NCBI GenBank assembly: GCA_963665195.1
Contig: OY762070.1
Span: forward strand, 4,712,001-4,776,000
Reading direction: 5' to 3'
DNA: 64,000 nucleotides
Source of the DNA: VXYL01 sp963665195
Lineage (GTDB): Bacteria; Pseudomonadota; Gammaproteobacteria; Pseudomonadales; Azotimanducaceae
Shown: positions 45,358 to 54,346 of the stretch, piece after piece
Layout: every line of letters begins with the position of its first letter
How positions within the stretch are numbered: the first letter of the stretch is position 1
Notes under the pieces: generated by a model
The model's input: the letters and a program-made list of their open reading frames with translations, nothing else
What the model was told of the DNA's origin: nothing
The model's database searches: none
Made by a program: the position numbers and the translations under genes

Positions 45358-47178
45358 ATGCCGTCGTCACGCGCTGCGACTCGGCGGCGGCCGGGACCGA
45401 AACCCGCCCGCCTCGAGGCCGGGCTGGTCCACGAAAGCGTCCTCGAACAGATGGACGACGGGGTCGTGGTGGTCGACTTCGGCGGCCGGATCGCGACCTT
45501 CAACGCGGCGGCGAAGCGCATCCTCGCGGCAGGCGGCGAGGACGTTGTCGGGCGGCTGTTCGCCGAGGTCTTCCTGCTGTTGGACGGTCTGGACGCCTTC
45601 GCCCAGACCATGCTGGACGCCGTCTCCAGCCGAGAGCCGACGGCGCGCCGCGTCGTCGGCGTGCAGGTCGGCGGCCAGAGTCGCCTGCTCAGCATGGTTA
45701 CCAGCGTGCTCGAGGTCGGCGAGGGCGCGCGGCGAGAGCGCGTTGGGATCATCGGCGTGTTCACCGACATCACCGCGACGGAGGCGCTGCGCGAGTCCGA
45801 ACTCAAGCTCGGCCACCAAGTGCAGGCGCAGTACGAGGAGCTGCAGGATGCCTACCGCGCCGTGGAGGACAACAACGGCAAACTGGAAGCGGCGCTGCGC
45901 CGGGTGCGCGTCGTCCAGGGCGTCGCCGGCGCCGCGGTGCTGGCGGTGTTCCTGCTGGTGGCCTCGCTCGTCTGGGATGCCGGCGAGGTCGGCGCGCCGT
46001 CGCCGCCGGTCGGCGTGTCGGTCGGCGAGGTCGCGCGAACCGCGATCACCCTGGCTCCGAAGCGCTTGCGGACCACCGTGGCGGTCACCGGCCGCCTGCA
46101 GCCGCGCCGCCAGGTCAGCGTGCTGAGCCCCGCCGACGCCACGGTGCGGGAGGTCTTGGTGGAATACGGCGACGAGGTGGAGGAAGGCCAGGCCTTAGCG
46201 AGCCTCGATCTCAGCAAGGTGCAGCAGGAGTACCGGTCGCTGCGCGCCGGCTTCATCGACGCCGCCCGGCGGGAGCGCGAGCTCGGCGACTGGGAGAACA
46301 GCCTCGAAGTGACCGCCGCCAGACGCTCGGTGGCGCGCACGGCCAAGGAGCTCGAGAAGCAGCGCCACAGGCTGGAGGAGACCGCGTTCCTGCTGGAGCG
46401 CGGCGTCATCCCCGGCGCCGAGCACGCGGCGGCGGAGGAGCAGTACGAGAGTCTCCAGGAGGACTACCATATCGCCATGCAGCAGCTCGACGCGGTGCGC
46501 GAAGCCGGCGGCGCGGACGCCAAGGAGGTGTCGCGCCTGACCTTCGAGAACGTGCGCGACCGGGTGGCCGCGCTGGAGGCGGTGATCGGCGACGACATGC
46601 TGCGGGCGCCGGTGGCCGGCGTGGTTCTGGCGCCGGCGCTGCCGCAGCGGGGCGAAGGCCCGGCGCTTGCCGAAGGCCGGGCCCTGGCCACGGGGGCCAT
46701 GGTCGTGCAGATCGCGGACGTGGCCGCGCTCTCCGTGGGGGTGGTGGTCGACGAGTTCGACATCGCCGATCTGCGGGTCGGGCAGGCCGCCATCGTGACC
46801 GGCGATGCCATGCCGGAGGCGCCGCTGGCCGGCACGGTGAGCAACGTCTCGTCCCAGGCGCAGGCGTCGGGGCGCGGGCGGCAGGCGGCGTTCGCGGTGA
46901 CCCTCGGCCTCGAGCCGTTCACCGAGGAGCAGCGCCGCCGACTCCGGCTGGGCATGTCCGTGTCGGCGCAGATCGTCACTCGGGATCTCGCCGATGCGCT
47001 GCTCGTGCCGCTCGCCGCGGTGCGCATCGACGCCGCCGGCGACGCCGCGGTGCGCGTCCGAGACCCCGAAACCGGGGAAGCGCGGCGAGTCGTCGTGCGG
47101 ACCGGGCGCACGACGCTCGGCGAAGTCGAGGTCACGGACGGGCTGGCGGCGGGCGATGAAGTCCTCGTGCCGTACTAG
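45358..47178 (+). CDS. PAS-domain membrane fusion protein (HlyD/MacA-like adaptor)
   Basis: 606 residues. Residues 24-140 are a PAS domain (VLEQMDDGVVVVDFGGRIAT ... IIGVFTDITATEALRE), 141-185 a coiled coil, 187-206 a membrane helix, and 235-606 a periplasmic adaptor with the lipoyl/barrel halves TVREVLVEYGDEVEEGQALA and MLRAPVAGVVLAP flanking a long hairpin. Adaptors normally have only a short cytoplasmic tail, so a sensory PAS domain on the inside is unusual and could gate transport in response to a ligand or redox signal. It is followed by a MacB-like ATPase and permease, so it is the adaptor of that pump. Confidence 0.8.
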   Translation: MPSSRAATRRRPGPKPARLEAGLVHESVLEQMDDGVVVVDFGGRIATFNAAAKRILAAGGEDVVGRLFAEVFLLLDGLDAFAQTMLDAVSSREPTARRVVGVQVGGQSRLLSMVTSVLEVGEGARRERVGIIGVFTDITATEALRESELKLGHQVQAQYEELQDAYRAVEDNNGKLEAALRRVRVVQGVAGAAVLAVFLLVASLVWDAGEVGAPSPPVGVSVGEVARTAITLAPKRLRTTVAVTGRLQPRRQVSVLSPADATVREVLVEYGDEVEEGQALASLDLSKVQQEYRSLRAGFIDAARRERELGDWENSLEVTAARRSVARTAKELEKQRHRLEETAFLLERGVIPGAEHAAAEEQYESLQEDYHIAMQQLDAVREAGGADAKEVSRLTFENVRDRVAALEAVIGDDMLRAPVAGVVLAPALPQRGEGPALAEGRALATGAMVVQIADVAALSVGVVVDEFDIADLRVGQAAIVTGDAMPEAPLAGTVSNVSSQAQASGRGRQAAFAVTLGLEPFTEEQRRRLRLGMSVSAQIVTRDLADALLVPLAAVRIDAAGDAAVRVRDPETGEARRVVVRTGRTTLGEVEVTDGLAAGDEVLVPY

Positions 47179-47257
47179 CGATGCTCGCTTGGCTGCCAGG
47201 CCGAGCCCGCGTCGGCGCGGCCAGCGAGCCGCTCGGCCGTGCGGTTGAGTTGACGTC

Positions 47258-47956
47258 GTGCTGCGGCTGCAGAACATCCGCAAATCCTACCGCCTGGGGC
47301 CGGTCACGGTGGATGTGCTGCGCGGCCTGTCGCTGGAAGTGGTCGCCGGCGACCTCGTGTCGATCATGGGGCCCTCGGGCTGCGGCAAGTCGACGCTGCT
47401 CAACATCCTCGGCCTGCTGGATCGACCGACCGCCGGAACCTACTCGCTCAAAGGGCGCGAGGTGGTGTCGCTGGACGACGACGCGATCTCGGACCTGCGC
47501 AACGCCCACATCGGTTTCGTGTTCCAGTCGTTCCACCTGCTGCCGCGCATGACCGCGGTGGAGAACGCCGGCCTGCCGCTCGTCTACCGCGGCTGCACCG
47601 ACGCCGAGATCAGGGAGCGCGCGCTGGCGGCTCTCGACCAGGTGGGGATGGCTGATCGCGCCGGGCACCGGCCCAAGGAACTCTCGGGGGGACAGCAGCA
47701 GCGGGTGGCGCTGGCGCGAGCTCTGGTGGGCGAGCCAGCGCTGATCCTGGCGGACGAGCCCACCGGCGCGCTGGATCCCGAGACGGGCCGCGAGGTGATG
47801 GACATCTTCGACGCGCTGAGCGGCAACGGCATCGGCGTGGTCATCGTCACGCACCGGACTTCGATCGCCGAGCGCTGCCGACGCCGCTTGCGGATCGACG
47901 CCGGCCTGCTGCATGGCGAGCCCGTGGATGAGCGGCAGGGAGCGCCGCCGCCGTGA
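47258..47956 (+). CDS. MacB/LolD-type ABC transporter ATPase
   Basis: 232 residues from a GTG. Walker A GPSGCGKST, Q-loop, signature LSGGQQQR and Walker B LILADEPTGALD are intact; the family feature GFVFQSFHLLPRMTAVENA places it with MacB/LolD ATPases. It partners the adaptor upstream (79-base gap) and the permease downstream, whose GTG overlaps its stop. Confidence 0.92.
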   Translation: MLRLQNIRKSYRLGPVTVDVLRGLSLEVVAGDLVSIMGPSGCGKSTLLNILGLLDRPTAGTYSLKGREVVSLDDDAISDLRNAHIGFVFQSFHLLPRMTAVENAGLPLVYRGCTDAEIRERALAALDQVGMADRAGHRPKELSGGQQQRVALARALVGEPALILADEPTGALDPETGREVMDIFDALSGNGIGVVIVTHRTSIAERCRRRLRIDAGLLHGEPVDERQGAPPP

Positions 47957-49218
47957 GCGCGGCGGCACTCGCCGCGCTGGGCAAATGGTCCGCGGCGCTG
48001 CGCCGCCGGCCGCGACTGGCAACCGGCTGGCTGGTCGCCGTCGGCGGCACGCGATTCAAGGCCAACGTCGCCGAGGCGCTGGCGAGCATCCGGGAGATGG
48101 GCGGGCGCAGCGTTCTGGCGCTGATCGGCATCGCCGTGGGCATCGCCGCGGTCATCGCCATGGTCTCCACGGGCGAGATCGTCAAGGAGGAGACGCTGCG
48201 CCAGTTCCGCGCCCTCGGCACGGATGTCCTGACGCTGCGGCGGCGCTTCACCGACGAGGGCTATACGATAGCGCCTGCCGACGCGGCGATGCTCCCGGCT
48301 GCCGTGCCCAGCATCGCCGCGGTGGCCCCTTGGACCGCTGAGACGGGGGCCGTGCGCCACCGTGGCCGCGATGTCGCGGTGCGCGGGGCGATGTTCGGGG
48401 TAACGGAACGCTTCGCCGCGCTGCACCGGCTCACCGTGGCCGAGGGTCGATTCATCTCCGATCTGGACCGCGGCATGAGCTTCTGCGTGATCGGCCACCG
48501 GGTGGCGCAGAACATCCGCGCCGACGGTACGCAGCAGGCCATCGGCGAACACGTCCGCTTCCGGGACCGGCTGTTCACGGTCGTCGGCGTTCTCGGACCG
48601 GGCGTCGGATCCGTGCAGAGCGCGCCGGTGGACGATGCGGTCCTGATACCGCTGTCCACCGCGCGGCGGCTCGGCAGGGAGATCGACATGGCCATCATGC
48701 GCCTGACCGCCGGAGCGGACCCGTTCGCCGCGGTGGGGGAGGTGCTGGCCTACTTCGAGCAGGTCTCGCCGGGCTTGGATCTGGATGTGACCAGCGCCCG
48801 CCAGCTCATCGAGCAGATGCGCCGGCAGGCGCAGATGTTCACGCTGCTGTTCACCGCGGTCGGCAGCATCTCGCTGATCGTCGGCGGCGTCGGCGTGATG
48901 AACGTCATGCTGATGTCGATTGCCGAGCGCCGGACCGAGGTCGGCCTGCGCCGCGCCATCGGCGCGCGGCGACGCGACATCATGGCCCAGTTCCTCACCG
49001 AGTCGGCAGTGCTCTGCCTGTTCGGCGGCATCGCGGGGATCGTCTTGGGCACCGTTGCCGCGTGGGCGATCAGCCAGTACGCCGGCTGGTCGTTCTTCGT
49101 GTCGGCAATTGCCGCCGCCCTCGGCGTCGGCGTCTCCACGGCCGTCGGGGTGTTCTTCGGCTTCTACCCGGCGCGCCATGCGGCGCGCTTGGATCCGATC
49201 GTCGCGCTGCAGGCGTAG
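47953..49218 (+). CDS. MacB-like (FtsX-fold) ABC permease
   Basis: 421 residues. One membrane helix near residue 60, a periplasmic domain of about 200 residues, then three C-terminal helices, the MacB/FtsX topology. The conserved GGVGVMNVMLMSIAERRTEV and GLRRAIGARRRDI are present. A GTGA overlap couples it to the ATPase. Together with the PAS adaptor this is a tripartite-type export pump; the outer-membrane channel would be a separate TolC. Cargo unknown (macrolide, peptide or lipid are all possible). Confidence 0.9.
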   Translation: MSAAALAALGKWSAALRRRPRLATGWLVAVGGTRFKANVAEALASIREMGGRSVLALIGIAVGIAAVIAMVSTGEIVKEETLRQFRALGTDVLTLRRRFTDEGYTIAPADAAMLPAAVPSIAAVAPWTAETGAVRHRGRDVAVRGAMFGVTERFAALHRLTVAEGRFISDLDRGMSFCVIGHRVAQNIRADGTQQAIGEHVRFRDRLFTVVGVLGPGVGSVQSAPVDDAVLIPLSTARRLGREIDMAIMRLTAGADPFAAVGEVLAYFEQVSPGLDLDVTSARQLIEQMRRQAQMFTLLFTAVGSISLIVGGVGVMNVMLMSIAERRTEVGLRRAIGARRRDIMAQFLTESAVLCLFGGIAGIVLGTVAAWAISQYAGWSFFVSAIAAALGVGVSTAVGVFFGFYPARHAARLDPIVALQA

Positions 49219-49278
49219 CTGATAACGGGCGCTGCGGCCGCATGTATGATCCGGCCAACACCGCTGCCGCAAGCGCCT

Positions 49279-50424
49279 ATGCCCTACATCGAAGATCGCA
49301 TCGTCCACGACGCTGACTCGCACGTCATGGAGGTTCCGCGCTGGCTCGAAGATTTCGCGAGCGCCGAGGTGAGCGCGGCCTTCGACGCCCGGTTCGGTCG
49401 CGGCGCAGCGATCGAGCAGACGCTCGCGCTGCACGACGATGCCGACTATCGCGCCGCCGACGCCGAAGAGATCATGCTGCGCAAGAACCATGCGGCCACG
49501 GGCTCGTTCCGGCGCGAGGATCGACCGGCAGCGCTGGACCACATGGGCGTCGCCAGCCAGCTGGTGTTCCCGACCTCGACGAACGTCTGGCTCGAAGGGC
49601 TGGAGCACGGCGACGACGTGGACTTGCTCTACGCGGTCGCCAGCGCCACCAATCGCGCCCAGGTGGCGTTCTGCAGCGTCGATCCGCGCTTGCTCGCCGT
49701 GGGCTACGTGCCGCTGGCGGACCTCGAACAGGCACCGCGGGCGGCGAGCGAGGCGATCGAACTCGGCGCCAAGGCGCTGCTGGTGCCTTGGGCCTGTCCC
49801 AAGCGCCACGCGACCAGCCATGTCGCGCTCGATGCGGTATGGGCGCAGGCGGCGGAAGCAAAGCTGCCGATCCTGTTTCATGTCGGGCTTGCCGACCGCG
49901 TGCTGCCGGACGCCCACAAGAACAACGGCCTGCCGGCCGTGCCGGACTTCCACGGCGGCGAGGAGAACTTCCGCTCCATCTCCTACATGGCGATTCCGCA
50001 CGGCCCCATGCAGGCGCTGTCGATGCTGATTCTGGACGGCGTGCTGGGACGTTTTCCGACGCTCAAGGTGGGCATCATCGAACTCGGCGCGCTCTGGCTG
50101 CCCGGCTTCATGCGCCAGCTCGACGCCGCCTTCGAGGCCTTCGCCCGGCACGAGGAGCGTCTGCAGCGGCTGGCGCTCAAGCCCTCCGAGTACGTGACCC
50201 GGCAGGTGCGCGTGACGCCGTACCCCACCGAGCCGGTGGGCTGGATCGTCGAGCAGTCCGCGCCGGAGATATGCCTCTTCTCGTCCGACTACCCGCACGT
50301 CGAGGGCGGCCGCAATCCCAAGGGACGCTTCGATCGATCCACCGCGCGGCTGCCGGAGGCGCACCGGGAGCGCTTCTTCCGGCAGAACTTCGAGGATCTC
50401 CTAGGCGCCGGGATGCACGCCTGA
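49279..50424 (+). CDS. amidohydrolase-2 family protein
   Basis: 381 residues from ATG 49279; the frame is open upstream to 49246. The metal-binding entry motif DADSHVMEV, PILFHVGLAD and the late LFSSDYPHVEGG (with the catalytic Asp) match PF04909 metal-dependent hydrolases/decarboxylases such as those of aromatic degradation. The family is diverse. A TATGAT lies upstream at 49241-49252. The thiolase that follows may belong to the same catabolic route. Confidence 0.85.
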   Translation: MPYIEDRIVHDADSHVMEVPRWLEDFASAEVSAAFDARFGRGAAIEQTLALHDDADYRAADAEEIMLRKNHAATGSFRREDRPAALDHMGVASQLVFPTSTNVWLEGLEHGDDVDLLYAVASATNRAQVAFCSVDPRLLAVGYVPLADLEQAPRAASEAIELGAKALLVPWACPKRHATSHVALDAVWAQAAEAKLPILFHVGLADRVLPDAHKNNGLPAVPDFHGGEENFRSISYMAIPHGPMQALSMLILDGVLGRFPTLKVGIIELGALWLPGFMRQLDAAFEAFARHEERLQRLALKPSEYVTRQVRVTPYPTEPVGWIVEQSAPEICLFSSDYPHVEGGRNPKGRFDRSTARLPEAHRERFFRQNFEDLLGAGMHA

Positions 50425-50440
50425 CGGGTGTGCGATCGGC

Positions 50441-50470
50441 TTGCCATAGCGGCGTGCGTTTGGGTTAGAC
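50441..50470 (+). promoter_or_regulatory. candidate sigma-70 promoter of the thiolase gene
   Basis: TTGCCA (50441-50446), 18-base spacer, TTAGAC (50465-50470), about 70 bases upstream of the thiolase ATG. It follows the end of the amidohydrolase gene, so the thiolase can be transcribed alone. Confidence 0.4.
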
Positions 50471-50541
50471 TCGCCCCTTCGCGGCCCGCGAGGGCCGTCA
50501 ACAATCGCACAACGCCTATACCTTCAAGAGGGGGAAAACGA

Positions 50542-51735
50542 ATGGCTGTACGAGAAGTCGTAGTCGTGGACAGCATCCGCACGGGGCTCGCCAAGTCCCA
50601 CCGCGGCAGCTTCAACCTGACGCGCTCCGATGACATGCTCGCGCATTGCATCGACGCGCTGCTCGAGCGCAATCCCAACGTCTCGGCGGACGAGGTGGAG
50701 GACGTCGTCGTCGGCGCCGCCAACCACACCGGCGAGCAGGACGGCAATCTGGCGCGCCTCGCCGTCGTGCTGTCCAAGCTGCCGATCACCACGGCCGGCA
50801 TGACCATCAACCGGTTCTGTTCCTCCGGCCTGCAATCCATCGCCATCGCGTCCAACCAGATCGCCTCCGGGCAGACGGACATCGCCATGGCCGGCGGCGT
50901 GGATTCCATCTCCGGCGCGACCCGCTCGCCGCGCGGCGGCGGCGACACCCGCAACGGCCGCCTCAAGGAGGAGAAGCCGGAGATCTTCATGGCCATGGGC
51001 AACACCGCCGAGGTGGTCGCCCGCCGCTACCAGGTCACCCGCGAGATGCAGGACGAATACGCCCTGCAGAGCCAGCTCCGCTACGCCAAGGCGCAGTCGG
51101 CCGGCTGGATCGGCGAGGAGATCGCGCCGATGACGGTCACCATGAAGAAGGTGGACCGGCAGACCGGCGAGGAGAGCATGGAGGAGGTCGTCGTCGATCG
51201 CGACGAGTGCAACCGCCCGAACAGCACGATCGAGGGCCTCGCGGGCCTGCCGCCGGCGTTCGAGGAAGACGGCACGGTCACTGCCGGCAACGCCTCGCAG
51301 CTCTCGGACGGCGCGTCCATGACGCTGCTGATGAGCGCCGAGCGGGCGAACCAGCTCGGCATCAAGCCGATGGGCGTCTACCGCGGCTTCACGGTCGCCG
51401 CCTGCGAGCCGGACGAAATGGGCATCGGGCCGGTATACGCCATCCCGCGCCTGCTCGAGAACTCGGGCCTGCGCCAGGACGACGTCGACCTGTGGGAGCT
51501 CAACGAGGCGTTCGCCTCGCAGTGCGTCTACTGCCGCAACGAGCTCGACATCGACAACGAGAAGTACAACGTCAACGGCGGCAGCATCTCCATCGGCCAC
51601 CCGTTCGGCATGACGGGTTCGCGCTGCACCGGCACGATCCTGCGCGAGCTGGAACGGCGCCAGAAGCGCTACGGCGTGGTGACGATGTGCATCGGCGGCG
51701 GCCAAGGAGCCGCTGGTCTCTTCGAGCGCGCCTAG
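50542..51735 (+). CDS. acetyl-CoA acetyltransferase/thiolase
   Basis: 397 residues from ATG 50542, with AAGAGGGGG upstream. Active-site Cys in NRFCSSGLQ, His in SIGHPFGMTG and second Cys in MCIGGGQGAAG, with GGVDSIS between, are all thiolase signatures. It condenses or cleaves acyl-CoA; sequence alone does not separate a degradative from a biosynthetic role. It lacks a partner FadB-like gene here. Confidence 0.93.
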   Translation: MAVREVVVVDSIRTGLAKSHRGSFNLTRSDDMLAHCIDALLERNPNVSADEVEDVVVGAANHTGEQDGNLARLAVVLSKLPITTAGMTINRFCSSGLQSIAIASNQIASGQTDIAMAGGVDSISGATRSPRGGGDTRNGRLKEEKPEIFMAMGNTAEVVARRYQVTREMQDEYALQSQLRYAKAQSAGWIGEEIAPMTVTMKKVDRQTGEESMEEVVVDRDECNRPNSTIEGLAGLPPAFEEDGTVTAGNASQLSDGASMTLLMSAERANQLGIKPMGVYRGFTVAACEPDEMGIGPVYAIPRLLENSGLRQDDVDLWELNEAFASQCVYCRNELDIDNEKYNVNGGSISIGHPFGMTGSRCTGTILRELERRQKRYGVVTMCIGGGQGAAGLFERA

Positions 51736-51843
51736 CGCTCGAGCCATCTCCGGGCATCGGCGGTCATCCGGCCGCCGGTGCGCCGCCGACACGGGGGCGG
51801 TAGCGAAGTGGCGAAACGCTTGATGCAGGGGTGCCGCGGCGCG

Positions 51844-52263
51844 ATGCCGCGGGCGCCCCGACTCATCCGACTGGCCGTCGTCGCCGGCCTTCTGGCCTTT
51901 TCGGTTGCAGCGCTTGGCGCTGAGGCGCCTGCGGCCAACCCCTACGCGAAACTCAGCAACGAAGAGCTGGCGGGCGTCGCCGACGAGTGGGAGGGCCTGG
52001 ACCAGAACCAGCGCCGCTGGTTCTTCTCCGAAGTGCGCAAGCGTCTGGTCGCCAAGGAGCGCGTGCCGATTCGCTCGCGCGGGCGCTTCGGCCAGGTGAT
52101 GCGCCGCCCGGATGCCGCCGCGGTGCGCCGCCAGCCCGAGCCGGCCGACGCCCGCGGCCAGGATCCCAATGCCTACGGTCTTGGTTTCGAACGCCGTCGC
52201 GAGCTTCGGCCGGTGTCGGCGCATGGGGCTCCGGAGCACTCGGGGCTGCAGAGCCGCCCGTAG
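51844..52263 (+). CDS. small exported protein upstream of a two-component system
   Basis: 139 residues from ATG 51844 (an earlier start at 51778 is possible). A signal peptide (LIRLAVVAGLLAFSVAALGAEA) leads to NPYAKLSNEELAGVADEWEG and an Arg/Pro-rich tail. No family recognised. The gene ends three bases before the response regulator and should be co-transcribed, so it may be a periplasmic accessory or a regulated target. Confidence 0.6.
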   Translation: MPRAPRLIRLAVVAGLLAFSVAALGAEAPAANPYAKLSNEELAGVADEWEGLDQNQRRWFFSEVRKRLVAKERVPIRSRGRFGQVMRRPDAAAVRRQPEPADARGQDPNAYGLGFERRRELRPVSAHGAPEHSGLQSRP

Positions 52264-52266
52264 ACC

Positions 52267-52956
52267 GTGGCAGACAAGCCGCGCCTGATCGTCGTCGACG
52301 ACGATCCCGAACTCAGGGAGCTCATCGGCGACTACCTCGCCAAGCAGGGCTACGATGTGGTTGCGGTAGCCGATGGCGCGGCGATGGACGAGGCGCTGCG
52401 CACGCGGGGCGCGGACCTCGTGGTCCTCGACCTGATGCTGCCCGGCGAGGACGGCCTGTCAATTGCCAAGCGGCTCAAGCGCCGCGACGATCTGCCCGTC
52501 GTCATGGTCTCCGCGCGCGGCGAGGACGATGATCGTATCAACGGCCTGGAGACGGGTGCCGACGACTACCTGGCCAAGCCGTTCAATCCGCGCGAGTTGC
52601 TCGCCCGCGTGCGCGCGGTGCTGCGCCGGGCGGGCAGCGTGCGGCCAACGCGGGCCGCGTTCTCCTTCGGCGACTTCAAGCTGGACTTCAGCGCCCGCCG
52701 GCTGACCCGGGGCGACGAAGTGGTGGCGCTCACCTCGGGCGAGTTCGACTTGCTCGCCATCTTCGTTCGCCACCCGAACGAGGTGCTTGATCGGGACCGG
52801 CTCCTCGACCTTCTCAAGGGCACCGAGCGCTCGCCGGTGGATCGCAGCATCGATGTGCGCATCGCCCGCCTGCGCGGCAAGATCGAACCCAATCCCGGCT
52901 CGCCGACGTACATCCAGACGGTGTGGGGGCGGGGCTACCTGTTCGCGCCGCCCTGA
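52267..52956 (+). CDS. OmpR-family response regulator
   Basis: 229 residues from a GTG. Receiver domain with the acidic cluster at 11-13, phosphoacceptor Asp55 in VVLDLMLPG and Lys in YLAKPF; then an OmpR-type winged helix (LTSGEFDLLAIFV ... IDVRIARLRGKIEPN ... YIQTVWGRGYLF). It pairs with the kinase 22 bases downstream. Confidence 0.93.
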   Translation: MADKPRLIVVDDDPELRELIGDYLAKQGYDVVAVADGAAMDEALRTRGADLVVLDLMLPGEDGLSIAKRLKRRDDLPVVMVSARGEDDDRINGLETGADDYLAKPFNPRELLARVRAVLRRAGSVRPTRAAFSFGDFKLDFSARRLTRGDEVVALTSGEFDLLAIFVRHPNEVLDRDRLLDLLKGTERSPVDRSIDVRIARLRGKIEPNPGSPTYIQTVWGRGYLFAPP

Positions 52957-52978
52957 GCGCGGGGGCGGTCGGGGCGCC

Positions 52979-54346
52979 ATGGCACGGCTGGGCAGACCGC
53001 GGCGCAGGAAGCCGAGCACTCTCTTGGCGCGCACCAACGCCGTCCTCGGCGTTAGCGCGGCCGCCATCGCCCTCACTTCGATCGCCGCGGTGGCGGCGTT
53101 CGTCGTGGGTCCCATGCAGGATCGGGCGGCGGACGACGAGGCGGGACTCATGCTGCTGTCGGCGAAGACGTGGGTCGAGCTATCGCCCGAAGCGCGCCTC
53201 TACTTCGCCTTGGAGATGCTTCAGGAGCACGACCTGACGATCCTCGAGGAGGCACGGGAACTGCCCCTGGTAGAGCCGGGCGACGGCTACTACGAACTGC
53301 TGGAAGCGAAGCTTGGCGAACGCCTCGGCGAACCCGTCGCGCTGATGGAGAGCGACGGCCTGGTGTGGGCGAACGTGCCCATGGGGGGCTTTCTGCTGCA
53401 GGTGGGCATTTCCCCAGAGCGCCGCGACGTGCAGCCCGTGACCGTGGTGGTGGTTGTGGTGCTGATCGGGGCGCTGGTGGTATTCGGCGCCTCCGCGCTC
53501 ATCGTCCGGCGCGTGGCGGAGCCGCTGTCGGACGCCGCCCGGGCGGTGGAATCCTTCCGCGGCGCGGAGACCTTCGCGCCGCTGCCGGAGGAGGGGCCAG
53601 CGGAGCTGGTCTCATTGGCGCAGAGCTTCAATGCCATGGCGCGCAACATCAGCGAACTGTTGTCCAACCGCACGACGCTGCTGGCCGGCGTCTCGCACGA
53701 CCTGCGCACGCCGCTGACGCGAATGCGCTTCGCGCTCGAAATGCTGCGCGACGACCCGCAGTTCGACAAGGCCGATCCAGAACTGCTCGGGCGCTTGGAG
53801 CGCAACCTCACCGCCATGAACGAGCTCATCGCCGATGCGCTGCGCTTCGCGCGCGGCACGGGCGAGGAGCCTCAGAGGGTGGATTTCCGAGAGCATCTGG
53901 AGTCGATTCTGGCCAGCATGGAAGGCGTGCCCGTAGTCTGGCACGGTGCGCCGGGCGAGCAGAGGATCGCCGTCGGAGCTTTCCAGCGGGTGCTCTTGAA
54001 CCTGATCGACAACGCCCGGCGGCACGGCGGCGGCGCCGAGGTGGCCGTGGATTGCCGCGCTGGGCTGGTGGTCCACGTCATCGACCACGGACCGGGCATC
54101 CCGGCGCCGCAGCGCGACAAGGTGTTCCAGCCGTTCTACCGGCTCGAGCGGTCGCGCAGCCCCGCCACCGGCGGCAGCGGCTTAGGTCTCGCCATCGTCC
54201 AGCAGCTCTGCCACGCCCACGGCTGGCAGGTGACGCTGAACGCCGCCGCCGGCGGCGGCACGGATGCCAGGGTCGAGGTGGTTGCGGGCCCGGACGCCGT
54301 TCAGATTATGTCTGCCGGCGCCAGCTCGAACTCGGCGATGACCTGA
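52979..54346 (+). CDS. EnvZ-type sensor histidine kinase
   Basis: 455 residues from ATG 52979. Membrane helices at about 20-43 and 154-175 enclose a ~110-residue periplasmic sensor; HAMP follows, then the H-box VSHDLRTPLTRMR with His240 and the ATPase motifs NLIDNARRHG, DHGPGIP and GSGLGLAI. It phosphorylates the adjacent regulator. The last 46 bases overlap the convergent SDR gene. The signal is unknown. Confidence 0.93.
   Translation: MARLGRPRRRKPSTLLARTNAVLGVSAAAIALTSIAAVAAFVVGPMQDRAADDEAGLMLLSAKTWVELSPEARLYFALEMLQEHDLTILEEARELPLVEPGDGYYELLEAKLGERLGEPVALMESDGLVWANVPMGGFLLQVGISPERRDVQPVTVVVVVVLIGALVVFGASALIVRRVAEPLSDAARAVESFRGAETFAPLPEEGPAELVSLAQSFNAMARNISELLSNRTTLLAGVSHDLRTPLTRMRFALEMLRDDPQFDKADPELLGRLERNLTAMNELIADALRFARGTGEEPQRVDFREHLESILASMEGVPVVWHGAPGEQRIAVGAFQRVLLNLIDNARRHGGGAEVAVDCRAGLVVHVIDHGPGIPAPQRDKVFQPFYRLERSRSPATGGSGLGLAIVQQLCHAHGWQVTLNAAAGGGTDARVEVVAGPDAVQIMSAGASSNSAMT

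Noticed and set aside
52787..52978. Upstream extension of the histidine kinase frame
   Set aside because: It overlaps the response regulator in another frame; the ATG at 52979 just after that gene precedes the first membrane helix.
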